A DNA stretch of 22,899 bases from Pseudomonadota bacterium (GCA_023423995.1 JAFAEL010000151.1:1-22899); one strand, 5' to 3'. Positions 15,721 through 22,899 are shown, counted from the first letter of the stretch. The notes: generated by a model from the sequence alone, not told the origin. Made by a program: numbers and translations.

Positions 15721-16287
15721 ATGACTACTTCCTCCCGCGTACGCGTCCTGTTCGACGAAGCCAGCATCGCCCAGCGCAACCAGGAGATGGCTGCCGAGAT
15801 CGCGGCGACCGCCTCGCCGGACCTCCTCGTCATCGCGGTCCTGAAAGGGAGCTTCATGTTCGCGGCGGACCTGATCCGCGCGCTGCACCGCTCGGGGATG
15901 GCGCCGCAGGTCGAGTTCATCCACCTGTCGAGCTATCGCTCCGGCACGGTGTCCTCCGGGAATGTCAGCATTCTGAGAGACGTCGAGAGCGCCGTGCGTG
16001 GCCGCGACGTGCTGCTGGTGGACGACGTCCTCGAATCCGGCCGCACGCTGGTTTTCGCCAAGGACCTCCTGATGGCCCGTGGCGCCGGCCGTGTCCTCGT
16101 CTCGGTCCTGCTGGAGAAGCCCGGCAAGCGCGCGGTCACGATCCAGCCCGATTTCGTCGGCTTCACGTGCCCGGACGTGTTCGTGGTGGGGTATGGGATG
16201 GATGTCGCCCACCACTACCGCCAGCTTCCCTTCGTTGGCGTGGTGGCCCATGGGGACACGGAACCCGACCTTTTCGGCGGAACTTGA
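15721..16287 (+). CDS. hpt: Hypoxanthine phosphoribosyltransferase
   Basis: A 188-residue purine-salvage enzyme that joins hypoxanthine (and often guanine) to PRPP to give IMP or GMP in the cytosol. The PRPP-binding loop is VLLVDDVLESGRTL (97-110). LKGSFMFAADL (41-51) provides the pyrophosphate-contacting loop, and PDFVGFTCPDVFVVGYGMD near the C-terminus is the base-binding region with the usual Val/Gly-Tyr-Gly-Asp end. The length fits the family. It begins 22 bases after the zinc-finger gene and is followed after 9 bases by the response regulator, so the three probably form one transcription unit. Confidence 0.93.
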   Translation: MTTSSRVRVLFDEASIAQRNQEMAAEIAATASPDLLVIAVLKGSFMFAADLIRALHRSGMAPQVEFIHLSSYRSGTVSSGNVSILRDVESAVRGRDVLLVDDVLESGRTLVFAKDLLMARGAGRVLVSVLLEKPGKRAVTIQPDFVGFTCPDVFVVGYGMDVAHHYRQLPFVGVVAHGDTEPDLFGGT

Positions 16288-16296
16288 ACGAACGTT

Positions 16297-16677
16297 ATGG
16301 CTAAGATCCTACTGGTCGACGACGAGGAGCCGGTCCGCGGCTTCCTGAAACGGGGCCTCGAGCTCGACGGCCATCAGGTCTCGACGGCGATCGACGGCGC
16401 GGATGCTCTGGAGCGCCTGACCGAGGAGGCCGGCGCCTTCGACCTGATGCTCACGGACATCAGGATGCCGATGATGGACGGGATCGCGCTCGCGCTCGCG
16501 GCGAAGCGCGACTTTCCCGATCTCCCGATCCTCCTGATGACGGGATATGCGGATCAGCGAGAGCGCGCCAAGAACCTCGAGGTCATCATCGAGGACGTGC
16601 TGACGAAGCCGTTCTCGCTCGGCGAGGCCCGTTCCGCCGTCCTTCGTGTGCTCGAGGCGCGGCGGAACGCCGCCTGA
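16297..16677 (+). CDS. Single-domain response regulator, CpdR-like
   Basis: A 126-residue receiver domain with no output domain. The acidic pocket is VDDEE (Asp8, Asp9), the phosphoacceptor is Asp54 in LTDIRMP, the switch Thr is Thr82 in LMTG, and Lys104 lies in TKPF. Overall it resembles CpdR, the ClpXP adaptor regulator of alphaproteobacteria that is phosphorylated through the CckA-ChpT relay, particularly in its length and the LTKPFSLGEAR end. The resemblance is not enough to give the symbol. It follows hpt by 9 bases and its stop is one base from that of the convergent tspO. Confidence 0.85.
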   Translation: MAKILLVDDEEPVRGFLKRGLELDGHQVSTAIDGADALERLTEEAGAFDLMLTDIRMPMMDGIALALAAKRDFPDLPILLMTGYADQRERAKNLEVIIEDVLTKPFSLGEARSAVLRVLEARRNAA

Positions 16678-16678
16678 C

Positions 16679-17185
16679 TCACCCGTTCAGCAACCACACG
16701 CCGGCATTCAGGTAGGTCGCGAAGACGATCCAGCAGAGATACGGGACCAGGCACCAGGCGGCGAGCCGGTCGATCCGCGCGAACATGACGATCGTGGCCA
16801 GAACGGCCGCATCCAGCACAAGGATGTTCACCAGCCCGGCCGCCGGGCTGCGCGCGGCGAAGAACGAGAACGACCAAAGACAGTTCAGCCCAAGCTGGAT
16901 GAAGAAGAGCGCTATGGCGCTCCCCCGGCCCGGCATGGCCGGGTTAGCCGAGAGGACGCGCCAGATCGCGAAGGCCATGAGCGCGTAGAGGATCGTCCAG
17001 ACTGGGCCGAAGACACCGTTCGGCGGGATCAGCGGAGGCTTTGCCAATCCCTCGTACCAGGCGGGTATGTTCGGCAGCGTCGCCCAGGAGCCGAGGATCG
17101 AAACGGCTGCGACCGGCAGGATGGAAAGGGCGATTCTCGGCACCCATCCGTTTCGGTGGCCCTGGCTGGCACGCAGGGTGTTCAT
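16679..17185 (-). CDS. tspO: TspO/MBR family protein
   Basis: A 168-residue membrane protein with five hydrophobic helices, of the tryptophan-rich sensory protein / peripheral benzodiazepine receptor family, which binds tetrapyrroles and other hydrophobic ligands. Typical blocks are ILGSWATLPNIPAWYEGLAKPP, PNGVFGPVWTILYALMA, LGLNCLWSFSFF and CWIVFATYLNAGV. I chose ATG 17185 because GAGG stands about 5-6 bases before it and the length then fits the family. ATG 17197 and further upstream starts are in frame but add non-conserved residues. It is divergent from the MetC-like gene with a 59-base gap. Confidence 0.9.
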   Translation of the reverse strand: MNTLRASQGHRNGWVPRIALSILPVAAVSILGSWATLPNIPAWYEGLAKPPLIPPNGVFGPVWTILYALMAFAIWRVLSANPAMPGRGSAIALFFIQLGLNCLWSFSFFAARSPAAGLVNILVLDAAVLATIVMFARIDRLAAWCLVPYLCWIVFATYLNAGVWLLNG

Positions 17186-17244
17186 CCTCGACCTCATCCG
17201 ATACGGCACCGCTTCGAAACACGGGTTCGGGATCGAGGTTCCAA

Positions 17245-18402
17245 ATGGCAGAGCTTCCCATCTGGTCGAAGGCCAGCCTGGCCGCACAGGCGCTCGGGAA
17301 GACCGATCCGCTTACCCGCGCGGTGGTGCCGCCCATCCACCTCTCGTCCACCTACATCCGTGACCCGGACAATGCCTACTCCTCGGGCTTCATCTACGGG
17401 CGGCCGGATAATGCGACGGTACGCGAAACCGAAGCTGTAATCGCAATGCTGGAGGATGCCGAGGGTGGGGCTCTCCTTTTCTCGTCCGGGATGGCGGCCG
17501 CAACCGCCTGCTTCATGGCCCTTGAGCCCGGCGACCATGTGGTCGCCTCCGCGGTGATGTACTGGGCGCTGCGGAACTGGCTCGTGACCGAGGCCACCCG
17601 ATGGGGGCTCGAAGTCGAACTCGTCGAGACCGACGATCTGGGCAAGCTCCAGGCCGCGATGCGGCCGGGGCGCACGAAGCTCGTCTGGATCGAGACGCCT
17701 TCCAACCCGCTCTGGACCATCACCGACATCGCGGCGGCCGCCGAGATCGCCCATGAGGCCGGAGCGCGTCTCGCCGTCGACTCGACATGCGCATCGCCGT
17801 TCCACACGCGCCCGCTCCAACTCGGAGCGGACATCGTCATGCATGCCGCGACCAAAATCCTGAATGGCCACTCGGACGTGATCGCGGGCGCGCTTTGCGC
17901 GCGCGTACGCGACCCCTACTGGGAGCGCGTCGGGCGTATCCGCTCGGGCGGGGGAGCGATCCTCGGTCCGTTCGAGGCATACCTCCTGAACCGCGGGCTC
18001 AAGACGTTCTTCGTCCGAGCCGCGGCACAGGCCCGGAGTGCCGCCACACTTGCGGAGCGGCTCTCCGCCCATCCGCTCGTTGCCCGGGTGCTCTATCCCG
18101 GACTGCCGCAGCATCCGGGCCACGACGTCGCTTTGCGCCAAATGGAGAACGGCTTCGGGTTCATGCTCTCCGTCCAGGTGAAAGGCGGGGAAACGGCAGC
18201 AATCGGGACCGCCGCGAACGTCCGGCTCTGGAAGCGTGCGACCTCGCTTGGAGGCGTCGAGAGCCTGATCGAGCACCGCGCGTCCATCGAGGGAGCGGGC
18301 ACGCCATGCCCGCCGGACCTCCTCCGTCTCTCGGCCGGAATCGAAGATCCGGCCGACCTGTTCGATGATCTCAACGCCGCCCTCGCCGCCGCGCATCGCT
18401 GA
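17245..18402 (+). CDS. metC: Cystathionine beta-lyase-like PLP enzyme (Cys/Met metabolism)
   Basis: A 385-residue enzyme of the Cys/Met-metabolism PLP family, which cleaves cystathionine to homocysteine, ammonia and pyruvate. Signs are YGRPDNATVRETEAVIAML, FSSGMAAATACFMAL, WIETPSNPLWTITDI, VDSTCASPFHTRPL and HAATKILNGHSD with PLP Lys204. The end SLGGVESLIEHRASIEG is typical. Members include MetB, MetC, MetZ and methionine gamma-lyase, and local reading favours the MetC-like lyase group without proof. GAGG (17235-17238) supports ATG 17245. The metX-metW pair lies about 13 kb away, so the methionine genes here are split. The stop TGA abuts the benE stop with no gap. Confidence 0.85.
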   Translation: MAELPIWSKASLAAQALGKTDPLTRAVVPPIHLSSTYIRDPDNAYSSGFIYGRPDNATVRETEAVIAMLEDAEGGALLFSSGMAAATACFMALEPGDHVVASAVMYWALRNWLVTEATRWGLEVELVETDDLGKLQAAMRPGRTKLVWIETPSNPLWTITDIAAAAEIAHEAGARLAVDSTCASPFHTRPLQLGADIVMHAATKILNGHSDVIAGALCARVRDPYWERVGRIRSGGGAILGPFEAYLLNRGLKTFFVRAAAQARSAATLAERLSAHPLVARVLYPGLPQHPGHDVALRQMENGFGFMLSVQVKGGETAAIGTAANVRLWKRATSLGGVESLIEHRASIEGAGTPCPPDLLRLSAGIEDPADLFDDLNAALAAAHR

Positions 18403-19623
18403 TCAGTTGCGGCGGCTCCGTGCCAGGACGAGCATGGCGCCGCCGGCGAGCAGGCCCCAAAAGGCTGCGCCGATCCCGTAAGGCGCGATGCCGGAAGCGG
18501 CGGTCACGAAGGTGACGATGGCCGGCACGCGCTCATCCTCACGCACCAGTGCGGTCTGGATCGCTGCTCCGAAGCTGCCGAGCAGCGCCAGTCCTGCGAC
18601 CGCCTGGATGAGAAGAGGCGGCGAGGCCGCCACGAATGCGGCCGCGAAGGTCGCCGTCATGCCCAAGGCGATGTAGGCAGCGCCGGCGGTCACGGCCGCG
18701 ATCCATCGGCGCGACGGATCGGGATGTGCGTCCGGGCCGGCGCAGAGGGCAGCCGTGATGGCCGCCAAGTTCACGAGATGCCCGCCGAAGAAGGAGATCA
18801 CCGCGCTTGCCAATCCGGTCGCCACGAAGATCGGCCCGACCGGCGGATGGTAGCCGTTGGAATTCAGGACGGCGAGGCCGGGAATGTTCTGCGACGCCAT
18901 CGTGACGATGAAGAGCGGGAGCGCTATCCCGACCAGAGCCGACCAGGTGAACGCCGGCACGACGAAGACGGCATGCGGGCGGATATCCGCGAGCGCACCC
19001 TCTGGAAGCGGTGTCGCCAGCACCACGATAACGGCGGTCACGAGCACCGCGATCGGGATGGCGTAGGCCCGCGCAAAGCGCCAGGCGAGCGCCCAGGCAA
19101 CGACGACCGGAAGGGCCAAGGTCGGCATCGCACCGGCAGCGCGCACGGGAGCGAGGCAAAGGTCGAGCAGCACGCCGGCGAGCATGGCGCTGGCGAGGGA
19201 GACGGGAATCGCCCGGACGGCACGGCCGAATGGCCGCCAGAGCCCAGCAGCTACCACGAGGCCAGAAGCGACCAGGAAGGCGCCCACCGCCACGGGAAAC
19301 CCGCCGATCGGCATCCCCGTTGCGATGAGCAGGGCCGTGCCGGGCGTCGACCAGGCGAGGCTGATCGGCATCCTCGAGCGCAGGCTGAGGAAGATCGCGA
19401 CTGCACCCTTGACGACAAGGAGCGCGAGAAGCCCGGATGCCGCCTGGGCGCGCGTCGCACCGACGGCCGTCAGCGCCTGAAGTACGACCGCAAAGGTCGA
19501 AGCAAAGCCAACCAGGGCGGCCAGCAGCCCTGCCGCGAGCGGCTGGACCTCCAGCCCCATCCACCCGGCCTGCGGTCCGTCCTCCGACGATCTCGCCTCG
19601 TCACGCCGAAAGCTGCTCGACAA
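18403..19623 (-). CDS. benE: BenE-family benzoate/H+ symporter
   Basis: A ~406-residue membrane protein with about 11-12 hydrophobic segments, of the BenE family of aromatic-acid/proton symporters in the inner membrane. Recognisable blocks are AAGLLAALVGFASTFAVVLQ, ISLAWSTPGTALL, LFIVTMASQNIPGLAVLNSNGY and FFGGHLVNLAAITAALCAGP. The substrate may be benzoate or another aromatic acid; no catabolic genes are nearby, so this is uncertain. TTG 19623 has GAGG 5 bases upstream; ATG 19560 would remove 21 hydrophilic residues and remains possible. It converges on the MetC-like gene with abutting stops (TGATCA). Confidence 0.85.
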   Translation of the reverse strand: MSSSFRRDEARSSEDGPQAGWMGLEVQPLAAGLLAALVGFASTFAVVLQALTAVGATRAQAASGLLALLVVKGAVAIFLSLRSRMPISLAWSTPGTALLIATGMPIGGFPVAVGAFLVASGLVVAAGLWRPFGRAVRAIPVSLASAMLAGVLLDLCLAPVRAAGAMPTLALPVVVAWALAWRFARAYAIPIAVLVTAVIVVLATPLPEGALADIRPHAVFVVPAFTWSALVGIALPLFIVTMASQNIPGLAVLNSNGYHPPVGPIFVATGLASAVISFFGGHLVNLAAITAALCAGPDAHPDPSRRWIAAVTAGAAYIALGMTATFAAAFVAASPPLLIQAVAGLALLGSFGAAIQTALVREDERVPAIVTFVTAASGIAPYGIGAAFWGLLAGGAMLVLARSRRN

Positions 19624-19639
19624 CTCCGCCTCGCGAAAG

Positions 19640-19658
19640 CCGCCCGAAAGCCGGGCGG
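19640..19658 (-). terminator. Possible terminator downstream of the RpfF-like gene
   Basis: CCGCCCG (19640-19646), a 5-base loop and CGGGCGG (19652-19658) form a perfect 7-bp GC stem in the 107-base gap between the RpfF-like gene and benE. On the minus strand it is followed by CTTTCG, a poor T-run. It may separate the two units. Confidence 0.35.
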
Positions 19659-19730
19659 GCGTTCTTGAAGCCCTTGCGGATCGCGATCAACGGGCTTGCC
19701 GCAGAGCAGGACCGCCGCGAGGAGGCTTGC

Positions 19731-20675
19731 TCAGGCGCTCGTCGACTCCGTCTCGCTTCGCAGCATACGGCTGAGCATCCGCTCCTGCGCGGCAGCGATG
19801 CGCTGGAGCTTGGCGATTTCGATCGGCTTGAGCCGCAGGATGTGGTCTGTCCAGGCCTCCGCATAGCCCGACATCGCGCCCAACCTTTCTCCCGCTTGTT
19901 GGTTGAACGCGGCAATCACTGAGACGCGCGCGCTGTGCGAGGTCAGGCTTCGCGCCGCGTAGCGGCGGATCCAGTCATCGCCCGCTCCTGCCGGCACGAC
20001 CTCGTCGACCGCGCCCTTCTGCTGAAATTCCGCAGCCGAATATTCCGCAGCAGAGAGGAGGATCTTTTCGGCCTCGATCGGTCCCGTATGGCGCGACAGC
20101 ACAGGCACGGCCGAGATCGGAAAGTGATTGAAGTTGATTTCCGGGTAGGAGAACGTCGCGCCCTCCTCCGCAATCATCACGTTGCAGGCGCGAGCGGGGT
20201 CGATGCCGCCCCCGATAGCCTTTCCGCGGACATTCGTGAGCGTGATGACGGCGCCGTCGAGCCCCGTCCGGTTGAGCCGGATGACGTTCGTCGCCTGGTC
20301 CGCATAGCGGCGGAGGCCGGCCCGATCGTTGGTCCGAAGGCAGTCCAGGTAGTAATCGAGGTCGCCGCCAAGCGAGAAAATGGCTCCCGACGAACGGTAG
20401 GCCAGATATCGGACCGGCCGGTCCTCCTCCAGGCCCCACAACTTCATAACGGCGTCCTGCACGCGACCGACGCTCTCGATCAGCGGCAAGGTGAAGACCG
20501 GCTTTGGCTCGGGGCGAAGCGTGATCCAAAGCGTCTGGATATCGGGTTCGTAGTCGAGACTGAGCTGGGGCAAGGGCCCGCAACTTCTGGTTATTCGGCC
20601 GAGCACATCCTCGGCAGGAGCGGCCACCCTTGATGACGCGAAACGCAACCCGGTAGCAGACATCATGTACCCCAC
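19731..20675 (-). CDS. RpfF-like crotonase (putative diffusible signal factor synthase)
   Basis: A 314-residue crotonase-fold protein. It resembles RpfF, the enzyme that makes cis-2-enoic acid signals (DSF family) from acyl-ACP, more than ordinary enoyl-CoA hydratases. Matching blocks are FSLGGDLDYYLDCLRTNDRA (100-119), GKAIGGGIDPARA, MIAEEGATFSYPEINFNHFP (168-186) and AAEFQQKGAVDEVVPAG. RpfF uses two glutamates: the second is kept as Glu179 (PEINF), but the first position is Asp159 (GGGID). An extra N-terminal ~35 residues precede the usual start. GTG 20675 is chosen because AGGAGG stands 4 bases upstream; ATG 20666 and 20663 are in frame. No rpfC or rpfG is in view, but the upstream gene is a GGDEF-EAL protein. 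Confidence 0.75.
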   Translation of the reverse strand: MGYMMSATGLRFASSRVAAPAEDVLGRITRSCGPLPQLSLDYEPDIQTLWITLRPEPKPVFTLPLIESVGRVQDAVMKLWGLEEDRPVRYLAYRSSGAIFSLGGDLDYYLDCLRTNDRAGLRRYADQATNVIRLNRTGLDGAVITLTNVRGKAIGGGIDPARACNVMIAEEGATFSYPEINFNHFPISAVPVLSRHTGPIEAEKILLSAAEYSAAEFQQKGAVDEVVPAGAGDDWIRRYAARSLTSHSARVSVIAAFNQQAGERLGAMSGYAEAWTDHILRLKPIEIAKLQRIAAAQERMLSRMLRSETESTSA

Positions 20676-20679
20676 CGTG

Positions 20680-20685
20680 CCTCCT
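20680..20685 (-). promoter_or_regulatory. Strong Shine-Dalgarno of the RpfF-like gene
   Basis: Perfect AGGAGG on the minus strand, 4 bases before GTG 20675. It favours the GTG over the two in-frame ATGs 9 and 12 bases further in, which would have spacings of 13 and 16 bases. Confidence 0.6.
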
Positions 20686-20698
20686 AGATGAGATGCAA

Positions 20699-20715
20699 GG
20701 TTAACGGAGTACTAA
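20699..20715 (-). promoter_or_regulatory. CtrA-like site before the RpfF-like gene
   Basis: On the minus strand TTAG (20715-20712), seven bases, then TTAACC (20704-20699) matches TTAA-N7-TTAAC with one mismatch. It lies 24 bases before the GTG start and about 13 bases downstream of a possible -10 (TAAAAT, 20734-20729), a position suited to repression. Confidence 0.4.
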
Positions 20716-20728
20716 CAGATTTGATCTG
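20716..20728. repeat. Inverted repeat CAGAT-TTG-ATCTG
   Basis: A perfect 5-bp inverted repeat with a 3-base centre in the 132-base, AT-rich gap between the GGDEF-EAL gene and the RpfF-like gene. It directly abuts the CtrA-like site and could be the operator of a dimeric regulator. No regulator gene is nearby. Confidence 0.35.
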
Positions 20729-20777
20729 ATTTTACTAGACCGAAGGGATGCGCTGAGCGCAGAACTTTTATCACTAA

Positions 20778-20785
20778 ATGGTTAA
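20778..20785 (-). promoter_or_regulatory. CtrA-like 8-mer TTAACCAT
   Basis: TTAACCAT on the minus strand, just beyond the stop of the GGDEF-EAL gene and about 100 bases upstream of the RpfF-like start. Together with the full-length-like site at 20699-20715 it makes this gap unusually rich in CtrA-type motifs. Confidence 0.35.
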
Positions 20786-20807
20786 TTTCTGACCGAGAAC
20801 TCGCTCT

Positions 20808-22899
20808 TTATGCGGCGTTCTGGTGAGAAAGTAGCTGATCCACCGGGAGCGGGCGGCCGAACAGGTAGCCCTGCGCCTGATCGGCGCCGAGTGCCTCAAC
20901 CTCTCGCCTCTGCAGATCCGTCTCGATGCCTTCGACGACGACGCGCATGGAAAGCTTGGCAGCCAGATTGCAGACGACCTCGATGATCGATCGGGACGGG
21001 CCTTCCGTCGTGACGTGCTGTGCAAAGGTCCGGTCGATCTTCACTTTCGAGAACGGGTACCGCGCGAGATAGGCTAGCGACGAATACCCGATGCCGAAAT
21101 CGTCGAGCGAGAACCGCACGCCGACACGATGGAGAGCCTGGATAGCCTCAAGCGAGGCCTCCTGATCCTCGATCAGAAGAGACTCCGTGACCTCGAGCTC
21201 GAGCCGGCTCGGCGGGAGGTTGCTTATGAGGAGCGCATCCTTCACGGCGCTGATCAGCCCCGCGGTGTTCTTGAACTGGAAGGCGGAGACGTTCACGGCG
21301 ACGGACACGTCGGCGGGCCAGTTGCGCGCATCCATGCAGGCCCGGCGGATCGCCCATTCACCCATCTCGACGATAAGGCCCGTCTGCTCGGCTATGGGGA
21401 TAAAGTCCGACGGCGGCACCATTCCGCGTGTGGGGTGCTGCCAGCGCATCAGGGCCTCGTAGGCTACCGGGCGCCGCGAACGCAGGTTCACGATGGGCTG
21501 GTAGTGCAGGAAGAGATTTCCTGTCCGGCAGGCCTCGCGCAGGTCCTGCTCGAGTTCGCGCCGCGTGTTCAGGTCCTTTGCGATCTGCGGATCGAACATC
21601 ACGACGGTGTTGCGGCCGGCAGCCTTCGCTGCGTAGAGCGCCATGTCGGCGGCGCGCAGCACGTCGCTCGGATCTTTTCCATGCTCGGGAATGAGCGCGA
21701 TCCCGACGCTGGTCGTCACATAGAGCGTACGCCCGGAGAGCTGGAACGGCGCAGCCATCGCGTCGAGAACCTTCCGGCCTATCCCGATGGCATCGTCCGC
21801 ATTCCTGGGCCGGGACAGGAGCAGGAACTCGTCGCCCCCGAACCGCGCCACCAATTCCCCCCGAGACAGCACGGTCTGCAGCCGCTCGGCGACCTGTACG
21901 AGGAGTTGATCGCCGCATTCGTGGCCGAGCGAGTCGTTGATCCCCTTGAAGTTGTCGAGGTCGATATAGAGGACCGCGAAGGTCTTCTCCTGGCCCGCGA
22001 CGGCCTCGGCGCAGACCCTCCGAAGCACCTGGTTGAAACGAAACCGGTTCGGAAGGTTGGTCAGGTTGTCGCTGTGGGCCATCCGCTCGATCTGGGCGGC
22101 GGCGGCCTTCCGCTCCGTGGCATCCTCGGTGACCATGAGAAGGCCGCCGTCGCTCGTGAGCTCGGCATGGACCACAAAGATCTGACCCCGCTCGGTGAGG
22201 ATCTCGATGTCGGTCGTCTGGCCCGATCGAAGCGCGCGACGCGCGACCTCGCCGAGGTCCCGCGCAGCCGTCGGCGCCAGCACCTGAGCCGCTATCAGGC
22301 GGTCGAGCATGGTCGTGAAGAGTGTCCCCGGCGCAAGATCGGCAGCACTCAGTCGGTACATCTCGGCGAAGCGCGAATTTGCGAGTTCGAGCTCGAGGTC
22401 CGCGCTGAACATGACCAGGCCGTGGATCATCGAATTGAGCGCGGAATCGAGCGTCAGATTCTTGCTACGCAACGATGAGGCCAGCGTCTCCGACCGCTTT
22501 CGGGCGGCCGCGAGTTCGAGAAGGTTGCGGTTCAGCGAGAAGGCAATCGCGACGTTCGTGATGATGAAGAACGCGATGAAGGCCGCGACAACCGGATAGA
22601 AGGGATGTTCGTTCTGGGACAGCCCGATACACATCGGCACGCAGAACGCGAGAAGCTGGACGATCACGAAGATCGGCCGGCCCGCATTTCGCGCGACGTA
22701 TCCGGCCGAGAAGGCGATCGCCGCAACGATCGTGATGATGTGGGACGGGATGTCGTCCGTCCAGGCGAGCGCGATATAGCACATCACGCCGAGCACCGCC
22801 GAGAAGGCGGTCGCACCGACGAAAAACTCCCGATCCCACTGCTTGATTTCCGGGTCGGTCAACTCCCTCCGCCGGATCGCCGCATGGTAGCGCGCGACG
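20808..22899 (-). CDS. Membrane PAS-GGDEF-EAL protein (cyclic-di-GMP turnover), start probably beyond the window
   Basis: Numbered from an in-frame TTG at 22862, about four hydrophobic segments (14-110) are followed by a short coiled stretch, a PAS-like domain (about 138-250), GGDEF (about 262-425) and EAL (about 435-680). The cyclase signature RFGGDEF (340-346) is intact. The phosphodiesterase shows YEALMRW (EAL 469-471), LEVTES, DDFGIGYSSL (587-596), KIDRTF and VVEGIET, so both activities are possible. The allosteric RxxD site is not at its usual place before GGDEF (Ser333, Glu336). The frame stays open to the right edge, reading ARYHAAIRRREL, which looks coding, so the true start may lie outside. 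TTG 22862 has GGAGG 3 bases upstream. It lies directly upstream of the RpfF-like gene. Confidence 0.92.
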   Translation of the reverse strand, partial: VARYHAAIRRRELTDPEIKQWDREFFVGATAFSAVLGVMCYIALAWTDDIPSHIITIVAAIAFSAGYVARNAGRPIFVIVQLLAFCVPMCIGLSQNEHPFYPVVAAFIAFFIITNVAIAFSLNRNLLELAAARKRSETLASSLRSKNLTLDSALNSMIHGLVMFSADLELELANSRFAEMYRLSAADLAPGTLFTTMLDRLIAAQVLAPTAARDLGEVARRALRSGQTTDIEILTERGQIFVVHAELTSDGGLLMVTEDATERKAAAAQIERMAHSDNLTNLPNRFRFNQVLRRVCAEAVAGQEKTFAVLYIDLDNFKGINDSLGHECGDQLLVQVAERLQTVLSRGELVARFGGDEFLLLSRPRNADDAIGIGRKVLDAMAAPFQLSGRTLYVTTSVGIALIPEHGKDPSDVLRAADMALYAAKAAGRNTVVMFDPQIAKDLNTRRELEQDLREACRTGNLFLHYQPIVNLRSRRPVAYEALMRWQHPTRGMVPPSDFIPIAEQTGLIVEMGEWAIRRACMDARNWPADVSVAVNVSAFQFKNTAGLISAVKDALLISNLPPSRLELEVTESLLIEDQEASLEAIQALHRVGVRFSLDDFGIGYSSLAYLARYPFSKVKIDRTFAQHVTTEGPSRSIIEVVCNLAAKLSMRVVVEGIETDLQRREVEALGADQAQGYLFGRPLPVDQLLSHQNAA

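Noticed and set aside
17214..17242. GTTC-N9-GTTC before the MetC-like gene
   Set aside because: The spacing is 9 and not 7, so it does not match the LexA box; similar N5, N8 and N9 spacings occur inside genes.
20746..20762. Hairpin TGCGC-TGA-GCGCA as a terminator of the GGDEF-EAL gene
   Set aside because: On the minus strand it is followed by CCCTTCGG with no T-run; the only T-rich side faces the strand with no gene.
1..22899. CRISPR arrays, insertion sequences, tRNA or rRNA genes, phage genes
   Set aside because: No repeat-spacer pattern, transposase-like protein, cloverleaf or rRNA-like stretch was seen on either strand.

Overview
The window is about 22.9 kb of GC-rich, densely packed chromosomal DNA from an alphaproteobacterium. 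It is most likely a member of the Hyphomicrobiales, perhaps Methylobacteriaceae or a near relative. The evidence is the family content: paired DUF2125/DUF3422 proteins, a MetX-MetW pair, chorismate mutase near hisC-tyrC, ftsE-ftsX-ydcF-plsC in a row, an MJ0042 zinc-finger protein divergent from ftsE, hpt followed by a single-domain response regulator, TspO, and a composite GGDEF-EAL protein. Genus is not resolved. I see no phage, transposon, CRISPR array, tRNA or rRNA. No gene-free stretch exceeds about 200 bases.

Layout. 1-1920 (+): the 3' tip of an unidentified gene, then a TadG-like von Willebrand factor A protein of the tight-adherence pilus type. 1974-3826 (-): metX-metW, methionine biosynthesis. 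3937-4764 (+): a chorismate mutase with an extra C-terminal region. 4766-6070 (-): an MFS transporter lying between the chorismate mutase and the rest of the aromatic genes. 6186-8244 (+): hisC-tyrC. 8257-10580 (-): DUF2125 then DUF3422, two envelope-type proteins of unknown function. 10656-11246 (+): a ChaC-like gamma-glutamylcyclotransferase. 11180-11602 (-): an orphan gene behind a promoter that looks LexA-controlled. 11660-14900 (-): ftsE-ftsX-ydcF-plsC, division and envelope genes. 14988-16677 (+): MJ0042 zinc-finger membrane protein, hpt and a response regulator. 16679-17185 (-): TspO. 17245-18402 (+): a MetC-like PLP enzyme. 18403-19623 (-): BenE-family transporter. 19731-20675 (-): a crotonase closely resembling RpfF, the diffusible-signal-factor synthase. 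20808 to the right edge (-): a membrane PAS-GGDEF-EAL protein.

How it fits together. Most genes are housekeeping: methionine, aromatic and histidine biosynthesis, purine salvage, phospholipid synthesis and FtsEX division. The most interesting part is the right end, where an RpfF-like putative signal synthase sits directly downstream of a cyclic-di-GMP enzyme. Their intergenic region carries two CtrA-like sites and an inverted repeat. Other CtrA-like sites lie upstream of the TadG-like gene and between ftsE and the zinc-finger gene. A second signal is GTTC-N7-GTTC (the alphaproteobacterial LexA box). It occurs three times by eye, always at or before a gene start, and the best copy overlaps the promoter and start codon of the orphan gene at 11180-11602.
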